Positions 26,301-36,902 of a stretch of 64,000 nucleotides of DNA are shown piece by piece. The stretch's first letter is position 1; each line of letters opens with the position of its first letter. Origin of the DNA: Rapana venosa (Eukaryota; Mollusca; Gastropoda; Neogastropoda; Muricidae). Location of the stretch: NCBI GenBank assembly GCA_028751875.1, contig CM054145.1, positions 46,720,307 through 46,784,306 of the forward strand. The letters are read 5' to 3'. Made by a program: the position numbers and the translations under genes. The notes below the pieces were generated by a model that saw only the letters and a program-made list of their open reading frames with translations, searched no databases and had not been told where the DNA came from.

Positions 26301-29049
26301 TGTGTGCATGCATGCAAGTGTGAATGTGCATGCGTGTGTGTATGTGTGCGTGTGTATTGTGCATGCGTGTGTGTGTGTGTGCGCGTGTGCATGTGTGCGT
26401 GCGTATGTGTGCATGTATGTGTGACTGTGTGTTCACAGAGACTACTTCTGCTGACTGGAAGTGGCTGTAGTAGAAATGTAATAGAATGAAGTAACAAAAG
26501 TATTGACAGCATGTCACATAATCAATAATGTGTTTTATATATCTATCTATCTATCTGTGTTTCAGCAATGGTACCGATCGTCCCAAAATTGAAAACAATG
26601 ACTGCAGCAATTTGATTGAGAACTACAGTCAGAATCTCTTTTCCAAGATCGGCACGTACGTCATCATCGCTTTGGCCGCTTTCAACCTGCTGAAAGAGGT
26701 AAGGGCCTGCTGGTTCTGGTGTCCTGTCTTGATCCTTGAAATACGGGAGGTTTTTCCCCTTTGTTTTTGCTTGATCAGTGAGTTGGATTTTTGTTGTTGT
26801 TGTTGTTTTTGGTTGCTTCCTCATCAGTGACATGTCAGTGCTGCCACACTAAACATGACAATGGGAGAGTAAAAGGTAAAGGGTGTCCCATAACCTATAA
26901 GGTCGTAGGGGAGTGAGGTGTCGGAGACCTCACTTCTTTAGGGGCCAGCATATTGAGGGCGGCACCCATCTCCTCCCTCACTGCTTTACCTTCCCCGACC
27001 CTAAAGAGGCAGGTATCCATTTACAGCTGGGTGAAGTGGGGGACTATATTGAAGCCAAGGCATGCAAACGGGCGCCCATCCAACTGGTAACCACGCTCGA
27101 CACTGCTTAACTTGAATGGGGGAAAGCGATGCTCCGACCACTGAGCTATCCCGCACCCAAAGCACAAAGGAGAATACAGGTGCATACTCTGTAGAAGGTG
27201 TGATGTTGTCAGTCATCATGGTACTATGTAGATGTGTTTTGTGAATTGTTGTGTAGTTCCATATTTCCTTTTTCCTTTATTACTTTATTTTTTTGGCTTC
27301 ATTGCAGTCACATTCGGCCATTATATCACTTGTACCACTTGTACCACAGCATGCAAATCCAACATTGCTCTGTCAAGAGGGCTAAATTTAGCGCCCCCCC
27401 TTCCATTTACCTAGTCCAGTTTGGCCAGTCCCTGCTATAATTAGCACCAGCTGGGATGGGATGGGATGGATAGCAGCTGAGAGTAAGTAGCTGAAAGTAG
27501 GGGGAAACTGACAGCTGTGTGGTTTGTTCATATGTACATTGTTGACAGATTCTCCCAGTTAATCTGATAGTAGGGTATCTGTCATTGTACCACTTTTTCA
27601 TCTGTTGTAGATGCTTTTTGGGTTTTTTGTGTGAAGTTATCTTGGAATGTTCATACCAATTTGAAATGTGTTTTCTTGTGTCTTTCGAGATAATTATACG
27701 TATCAATGTGGCTGTTAGTATTGTAGTTGTCCTTCTTGCGATGATTAAAGTTGTTTTTGACTTGACTTGAGTAGCGTTTTTCATTGTGTGTGTAAATAAT
27801 TGATGATAAGTTTGTCAGTTGGTAAAATCAGATTATTTCCCAACACTGCCTTTGAAATTGAGGAGTTATTTTCATGAGCAGGTAAGCGTTTTGATACTTG
27901 CTTCTGGCAGATTTCTCACTCACTGTGGGCTCTGCTCCAGCAGTGCCAGTGGCCTTGCAGTTTAACCTGAGAGCTGCACTGGAAAGATCATGACATTAAC
28001 GTCTGGTCGCGAGACCATTTCTGTTTCAGTTTGCCTGAATTTTGGTTTGGGTTTTTTGTTTTTGCATTTTGTTTTTTCTACTCAGTGATGAAGGCATTGG
28101 GGTTTTTTGTTTTGTTGTTGATTTCCCCTTGGTGATGATACAGTGAAATAAACTCTGAACATTGGCATATGCTTGGTTTGTTGCTTCATTATGGTATTTC
28201 CCCCCCAATTTTTTATTCTAGCCTTCCTTCACATTTTTCATCAACTTCAACTGCCAGCCCTATCCATCTAATTGCACTGTTTATAACTCTGCTAGCCATG
28301 GAGACAATTGTCGCGACTGTCACCACGTTATCAATCGATTGTCAGTCATATCATCACTATCCCCATCAGATATAATTTTCATCTTCCATCCACACCTGTC
28401 AGTTCATTTTCCCCCCACTTTCTGTCAGTCATATCATCACTATCCCCATCAGATATAATTTTCATCTTCCATCCACACCTGTCAGTTCAGCTTGGCCCCA
28501 CTTTCAGCTACTATTCAGCTGCTGTCTCTCCCATCCTATCCCATACTGAGGGGGGGGCATCTGGTGCCAGCTACAGCAGGACCTGACAGCACTGCAGAGA
28601 CTTGGTTAAAAGGAAGGGGGGGCGGGGAGTGCTAATTTTAACTACTGGACATGGACCCTTACCTGAGTTATGCTGGATTTGCGCTGTGATAGGCATATAG
28701 GCTACTTCTGAATGGGTTTCAACTCTTGAAAAACACCCAACTGTGTCTTTATCCACCTGATGTGGTGACTGATATGAAAACTGAACACAAACATCACAAC
28801 AAAAGCAGTACTGACCGTGAGTTGTGTGTGTGTGTTACAGTTGTTGCAGATCTATCAGGCCAAGCTGGCCTACCTGGGCTGGATCAACCTGATAGAGTGG
28901 ACCACCTACGTCACCGCCCTGCTCCTCGTCATCAGCTTCAACGAGTGTCAGAGGACCACTGGATACAGATATGTCAGTTACACCCCTTCTTTCTCTGTCT
29001 GTCTGTCTGTCTCATCTTTCTGTCTTTCTCTGTCTGTCTCTGTCTCTCT

Positions 29050-29109
<60 letters not shown>

Positions 29110-32100
29110 CCTCTTTTTCCCTTCCTTTTTCTCTGTTTTTATTTCTCTCCCTCACTCTCATTCCTTCCTTCTCCTCCATCCCCCTCCTCTCTCTCTCTCT
29201 ATCCTCATTTCCCCTTACCCTAGATCAGTGGTCTAGAGGTAATGCGCCTGTCTAGAAAGCGAAAAGTCTGTGTCGGAAGTGTGCAATGGTTCGAATCCTG
29301 TTTGGGCCTGAAAGTTTTCCCCATCCATTAGACCATGAGTGGTGGTCTGGGCACTAGTCTTTTGGATGAGACGATAAACTGAGGCCCCATGTGTTACATA
29401 TAATTATTCAGCGCACATAAAAGAACCCACGGCAACAAAAGTTGTCCCTGGCAAAAGTCTTAGAAAAAAGCCACTCTGATAGGGAAACAAATACAGTTGC
29501 AGACAGGAAAAAGAAAAAAAAAAGGGTGGCACTGCTGTTGTGGCGATGCGCTCTCCCCGGGGAGAGCAGCCCGAATTTCACGCAGAGAAATCTCGTGACT
29601 TAAAGTGGTATAAATAAATAAATTTATATGTCTCTTTCTTTTAGGAAGCAATGGGATGTTTTATGGTTTGCTTTGTAGCTGTTTGTTTCTTGCTTTCTAG
29701 GCAGGTGTGTTACTTCTAGACCACCGCTTCTTCATCAAGTTTGGTTTGGACTGGATCCTCGCATGTGTGTGTTAGTTCTTCAGTTTCACGTCCATCCGCC
29801 AATAAGTGATATCAGATAGTGAAGTGTGTGTGTGTTATCTGTGTGTGTGTGTGTCTGTGTGTTGTCTGTGTGTTTGAGTTGTGTGTGTGGGTGTGTGAGT
29901 TGTTTGTATGTGTGTGTGTTGTCTGTGTGTGTATGTGTGCGTGCGTGCCTGTGTGTGTGTGTGTGTGTGAGTGTGTGTGTATGATTCAAATTCAGATTCA
30001 GAATATTTTGATTGCCATGAAAGTCATGTACACTTATTTGACACAACAATGACAAACATCGGTTATAATAAACATCTATTGACTCAAAAGGAAGACACAC
30101 ATTTTGTGCATGTATGTCTTTGTGTGTGAGTGTGTGTGTGTGTGTGTCTCACCGCTGTCAGTTCCCCCACCACTTTCCGCTCCTCTCAGCGTCTATCCAT
30201 TCCTAATCGCAAGCTGGTGCTGCTTATATAGCAGGAACTGACCGCACTCACTCGGACTTGGGTGTGAAAGGAAAGGGGCATGCTGACTATAACACTACAC
30301 TGGGCCCTGGACCCTTGACTCTTATGCAAGAGTTGCGCACTGTGGTCTGTATGTGTGTGTGTGTGATTCAGGACTGGCAGTGGTCGGTGGGAGCCATCTC
30401 GGTGTTCCTGGCCTGGTTCAACCTGGTGCTGTTCATCCAGAAGTTCCCCCAGCTGGGCATCTACGTGGTGATGTTCACGGACGTGCTGTACACCTTCGTG
30501 CAGTTCTTCGTCGTCTTCTTCCTCTTCATCGTGGCCTTCGCCCTGGCCTTCTACATGGTGTTCCAGCAGCAGGTCAGGGGGGGGGGGTTGTTTGGTGGTT
30601 GTTTGGTTGTTTGGTTGTTGGTTGGTTGGTTGTTGGGGTTTTTTTGTAGGGAGGGAGGGAGGGATTGGTTTGTTGTTTGTTTGGTTGTTTATTTTGTTTA
30701 TTTATTTATTTATGTATTTATTATTTTTTAAAGTGTATTTATTCATTTATTTACTTATTCTTTTATTTATTGTTTTATTTCAAGGATAATGGAATAAACA
30801 CTGATGTACTTGGGATTTTGGTTTTTTTTACATCCCGTCCGCGTGTGTATGCAGTTTTGTAAATTTTGTCATCTGTTTTCGCTGACACACAGTGGCCTAC
30901 TCTTCCGAAAAGTGGTAAAAGTTTTAACATTGCGTAAGATGTTCTGTGTGCGTTCCCACACAGGACGTCGGTTTATAGTTTGTCCGAAGGGCTTTTGGGA
31001 GGAGTGGAGTCGGCACTGATGTTAACTTCAGGGGAAAATACCCCTTGAAAGAGATTTGAACCCGGGTCAGCAGATCACGAGCGCAATGAGCAATGCTCTA
31101 ACCAACCAGACTATCCCATCTTCCATTGTCTGGTGGTGTGTTCCGTTTAAACAATGTTTTACTAGTTCAGAGCAACAGGGATGGTTTGTTGTTGTGTGGT
31201 GTTGTGTTTAGTTGAAACAAAAGATTTTATTCGTTCAAGACAGTGTAGCACCAATACATGAAGTACATACAACAAGCTATGCTCATATGAGCAGTAGTCT
31301 AGTTTCAGATGTGCTTTGTGTAAGATGCCCAAATGAAATACTTGGGGAAAGTCTGAAGCATGTGTATCAATTGCTGTTAGCAAGAGTCATACTGCAAGAA
31401 ACCTTTTTGTTGTTAAGTCACACGTTTGTGTGCACCTGCGTTATGTGTATATATGCAAAGATTAAACTTCAGGTGATGCTCTGCATGAACTGATACGTAT
31501 GTGTGTGTGTGAATTCTCCTGTATATATTTTTTTCAAAGACTACACTTCAGGTTATGCTCTGCATTAACTGATACTTTGTGTGTGTGTGTGTGTGTGCGC
31601 GCTCGCGCACGTACGAGTATGTGTGCGTGCGTGCATGTGTGCATGCGTGTGCATGTGTGTGTATGCGTATGTGTGTGCATGTGTGTGTGTGTGTGTGCAT
31701 TTCACAGACTCCTTTCAAAAACGTTCCCCACTCCCTGATCAAAACGTCGGTGATGATGATCGGTGAGTTTGAATTTGACTCCATCTTCAACGAGGACGGC
31801 AACCCGGTCCTCTACTCCGCCGTCAGCTACATCCTCTTCGTCGCCTTCCTCATCATCATGTCCATCCTCCTCATGAACTTGCTGGTCAGTCAGGGAGACG
31901 ATGGCTGTTTGATTTGGTTTTTTGCAAGATATTGTGCTATGTAAATTCCATGTATATTATTATTGTTGTTGTTATTATTGTTGTTATCGTTCGTACCATT
32001 TCTGTCAGTTTATGAGAAAGTGTGTGTGTGACCCGTCAGACTGAAAGCGTTGAAACTAGTTTTCAAGGGGTGAGTTAAGTGGTTCGAATCTTGTCAGTGT

Positions 32101-35100
32101 CTGGTTGAGGGCTTCGATTTGGTTGCTTTGCAAGATTCAGCGCTATGTAGATACCATACATTATTATTATTATAATTAAGGGTGGGGATTTTTTACTATC
32201 TTCCTAGGTCATCTTTTAGAGTGCATACCTGCTAGTGCCTTTATATTCCCTTCGTGTATATGTATACACATGCAGAAGATCAAATGTTCACATTTAAGAT
32301 CCTGTAAATCATGTCGGTGTATGGAAACATGAACACACCCAGCATACATCCCCGAAGTCAGAATGCGGCTACCTTCATGGTGGGCCAAAACGGGGGCAAG
32401 CTCAAAATCTCACCATTGGTGAACCTTGGAGCTCTAGCCAAGGTAAGAGGGGTGGGGGGGGGGGGGGGGGGGGGGAGAGATATTTTGTGTGTGGTTGTTT
32501 TCTTTCACTTTTGATGTCATTGTTGGGACAGAGGTAGAAGTTGATACATTTCATGTTGTTTAAGCTCACCTCAGCTTCACAGTCTGGTTTTATTTGCCTG
32601 AAAGAATGACTTTTTTTGTTTTTTTTCCCATTCCTTGACTAGAGTGCCAAAGTTTCACCAACTGGTGAGAATTTGCTGTGTGTGACTGACTGTTTATACC
32701 CACCACGAAGGGTGGCTGTTTTCAAACCTTAGGGGATGATGTTGAAGTGTGACACCAGTGTGCATGTATTTTTATAAAAAAGTTCTGTCATCCATTCCTA
32801 CCGGCACACAATGGCCTGCTGTTCTGAAAGCAGAATGAGTTTAAAAGTGTGTGGAAGATGATTTGCTTGTGTTGGCACTCAGCACCTCAGTGTTATGGTC
32901 TCATCCAAAGGAAGAAAGAATGAAATGAATAAGGAGGTACTTTGTCATGCAATGTGATTTTGTTTTTTAGGTTGATGGTGTTGGACATTTGAGGGGGTTA
33001 GGAGGTGTTAATCTTTTAGACTAAAAAGTGACTGGTAATGTCCAGTTATGGAAACAAAACAGGAAAATAGCCTTAATGTGGACTTTGGGGTTATAAGCAA
33101 CTTAAAATGAAACTGACCTGTGATCAGCTTCTAAAGTGATTGCAGCCTGTTTAAAGGAAAGACCTTTAGTTTAGTTCTCTGTTTTTTCATGGTATGGTTT
33201 TGGCAGTGAGATCAGTCTCTTTGTGTTTATGACTTGTGTGATATTTCCAGTTGTACATACTAGTGTGATTGGATTTTACAAGTTTTGGCATTTGGGCAAA
33301 ATGTATGACCTCGAAGTTCCTTGATTTTGATAGTGGTAAGTGTCCTACTTCAGCAGTATCTGAACCATTGTTGTGGATTTATGTTAGTTATGCTTCATAC
33401 TATTTAAAAAAAAAATATTTAAAACAAAGTTTTTATGTTTTTTTAAAATGTTTGTTACTAATGTTTTCATTATTCCACATATGTTGTCTAAAAAAACAAC
33501 AGATTCTTGATTTAGTGAGATGGTTTGGAATCATTCAGACAAAAATGTTGTGTGTGTGTGCGTGAATGTGTGTGCGTGTGTGTGTGTGAGAGAGAGAGAG
33601 AGTCTGTGTGTCTGTATGTGTGTGTACATGTGTATTTACACATACATGCACATGTGTGTGTATGCACTTGCATGCATGCGTGTGTGAGCTTGCACATGTG
33701 TGGGAGTGTCTGTGCATGTATGTGTCTCAATGTACACGCGCATGTGTCCATTTTTTATGCACACATATATGCTGTTTACATTCATCTTTATATATTATGT
33801 GTGTGTACAGGTTGGTTTGGCTGTAGATGACATCAAGGCTGTACAGGAACAGGCAGCTCTCAAACGTATGGCTATGCAGGTAAAAGATCTCTTGATACCA
33901 ACACTTAAAATGAGATTATAAGACTTTGTATTCGCCATCTCTCCTCTAATGTTTTTCATGGACTTCAGTTATTCATCAAACTTGTTATTTGTTTCAGAAT
34001 ATTTTGTAGAGTAAGTAACTTCTCCTTCAACTCCCTGTGGACTCATTAAGGCACTGCAGTGAATTTTGTTGTTGTCACGCAGTGTGTCTGAGTCAAGTTG
34101 AACCTGGTGGAGCCCATCGCCTTTGATGCAACAGTGTGCATGCTGGGTTTGAGTCATTCATTCCACCAGCCACATCTGGCCCATTCTTCAGTGAAAAATG
34201 AATGGGAGAGCTTATGAGCTTGTATGTGTGTGTGTGTATGCATTTGCATACAGGCCCACAGTCTATAATCCCATTTGAAGGATTCCCTGGGGAGAGCTTG
34301 TGTGTGTGTGTGTGTAGGATGTGTGTGCATTTGCATTCAAGACCACTGTCTTTAATCCCATCTGAAGGATTCACTGCAGAATGGATTTGGAACCAGTGGT
34401 AACTTTGGAGGGAGATGGTACAGCACGGCCGAGATTCAAACCTGTTATATGATCAGATTATAGATTTCACACTCTAGCCACTAGGCTACGCCTCTCCCGC
34501 AGTTTTGTAAATCGTGAAGTGTGAATAGGGATGCCTTTTCTCATGGTTGGGATTGTAAATGCAATTTGTTTTATATCATATGGAATGTTATGGTCTGGGA
34601 TTTTCTTGCAGTTGGGGTTGTATATGCAATACATCTACATCACTTTTGTTTGAATATATTAAAGTCTCAGGAGAATTTCTCTGGTTTAGGGACTGTGATC
34701 GCAAATCATCCCACTTGAGCACCCTTGGGCCACCCCAAAAATAGTGTAGACAATTCTGAAAGCAGCTTGTGCCAGGCCTGCACAAGCACAAGAACGCCGC
34801 ACGAGCCAATGTCTATATCACATGGTTTGGGATTTTCTTATGGTTAGGGTTGTAGATGCAATACGTCTTTATCACACGGATCACTATGGTATGGGATTTT
34901 TTTATGGCTAGGTTTGTACATACAATTTGTTTACATCACAAGGAACATTATGGTCTAGGATTTTCTTACGGTTGGGGTTGCAGATGCAATGCGTCTGTAT
35001 CACATGGTCTGGGATTTTCTTACGGTTGGGGTTGTAGATGCTATACGTCTGTATCACATGGTCTGGGATTTTCTCACTCCCGAGGCACAGCTGTCAGTCT

Positions 35101-36480
35101 CCCCTACTTTCAGCTACTTACCCTCAGCTGCTGTCCATTCCATCCCATCCGAGCCCAGCTGGTGCTAATTATAGCTGGAACTGACCACATTTTATTTTGG
35201 AATAGGTAAAAGGAAGGCAGGGGACGGGATAGCTCAGTGGTCGGAGCACTCGCTTTCCCCCCAGCCAAGTTAAGCAGCATCGAGCGTGGTTACCAGATGG
35301 ATGGGTGACCGTTTGCGCGCCTTGGCTTCAGTACAGTTCCCCCAGTTCACCCAGCTGTAAATGGGTACCTGCCCTCTTTGGGTCAGGGAAGGTAAAGCAG
35401 CGAGGGAGAGGAGATGGGCGCCGGCCTCAATATGCTGGCCCTAGAGAAGTGAGGTCCCTGATGCCTCGCTCCCCTACGACCTTATAGGTTATGGGACTCC
35501 TTTACCTTTACCGTAAAAGGAAGGCGCGCGGTAATTTTAGCTCTGAGTCCTGGACCCTTGACTGAGTTCTGCTGGATTTACAGGCTGTGCTATTTCACTT
35601 GGTCTGGGAACAGTTTGGGTTTGAAGATAAAAGACATCTATATCACATGGAATATGGGATTCTTGTATGGCTGGGGTTGTAGATGCAATACATCTATATC
35701 ACAGGGAATGTTATGATCTGGGATTTTCTCACAGTTGGGTTTGTTGATAAAATACATCTATATCACAGGGAATATGATTGTCGGGGATTTTCTCACCGTT
35801 GGGTTTGTAGATAAAATACATCTATATCACAGGGAATATCATGGACTGGGATTTTCTTGTGGTTGTAGATGCGATATGTCTGTATCACATGGTCTGGGAT
35901 TTTCTATGTGATTTTCTTACGGTTGCGATTGTAGATGCAATATGTCTGTATCACATGGTGTGGGATGTTCTCGCTGCCACCAGGTGGAGCTGGCCCTGGA
36001 CGTGGAGCGGGTGATCCCGGACTTCATCCGGCGCAAGGCGTTCATCAAGCGCAAGACCATCAAACCCAACCTGTACATGCAGAGCAACCCCGTCTCCCGC
36101 TTCTTCTTTGCCCAGACCGCCCTCACCACCAAGTCTCTGCAGGAGCATCTCAACCCTGAACTGGTCAGTGTGGGTGTGTGTGTGTGAGAATGTGTGTGTG
36201 AGAATGTGAGAGAGTGTGTGTGTGTGTGTGTGTGTGAGAGTGTGTGTGTGGGGTGTTGTGTGTGTGTGTGTGTGTGTGGTGTGTGTGAGAGAGAAACGCA
36301 AACGCAATTTTATTTCACGAGGGTAATAGATTAAGTAACAAGACTTTTTTTCATCCAGCCCTCAAAATGAAAAGAAAAGAAAAAGCTGCAAGAAAAGCAA
36401 AAGCATAATTATGATACATATGAAAGTACACACACATTGATATCAACAAATACACGAGAGATAGAGACAGAGACAGACAG

Positions 36481-36512
<32 letters not shown>

Positions 36513-36515
36513 GCA

Positions 36516-36554
<39 letters not shown>

Positions 36555-36848
36555 ATAGATAGACAGACAGACAGAGCAGAGGGACAGATAGACAGTCTGA
36601 GATAGAGACAGAGATAGCGAGACAGAGAGAGGAACAAAAAGTAAGGAAAGCGGAGTGTGTGTGTGTGTGGTGGTGTGTGTGTGTGTGTGTGTGTGTGAGA
36701 ATGTGTGTGTGTGTGTGAGAGAGAGAATGTGTGTGTGTGTCGTGTTGTGTGAGTGTGGTGTTGTGTGTGGTGTATGTGTGTGTGAGAGTGTGTGTGTGTG
36801 TGAGAATGTGTGTGAGTGTGTGTGTTGGGGGTGGGTGGATGGGGGGTG

Positions 36849-36902
<54 letters not shown>

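Larger units (their letters stand above)
34815..35983 (+). repeat. 54-68-bp minisatellite reaching the exon 20 acceptor, split by insertions
   Basis: Units TATCACATGGTCTGGGATTT, TCTTACGGTTGGGGTTGTAG and ATGCAATACGTCTG occupy 34815-35085 and 35600-35983. The final unit merges into the exon 20 acceptor. Family 4 plus SINE 2 occupy the gap. Confidence 0.85.

Noticed and set aside
35263..35310. 5S rRNA gene
   Set aside because: Only the internal promoter-like part is present, embedded in a SINE.
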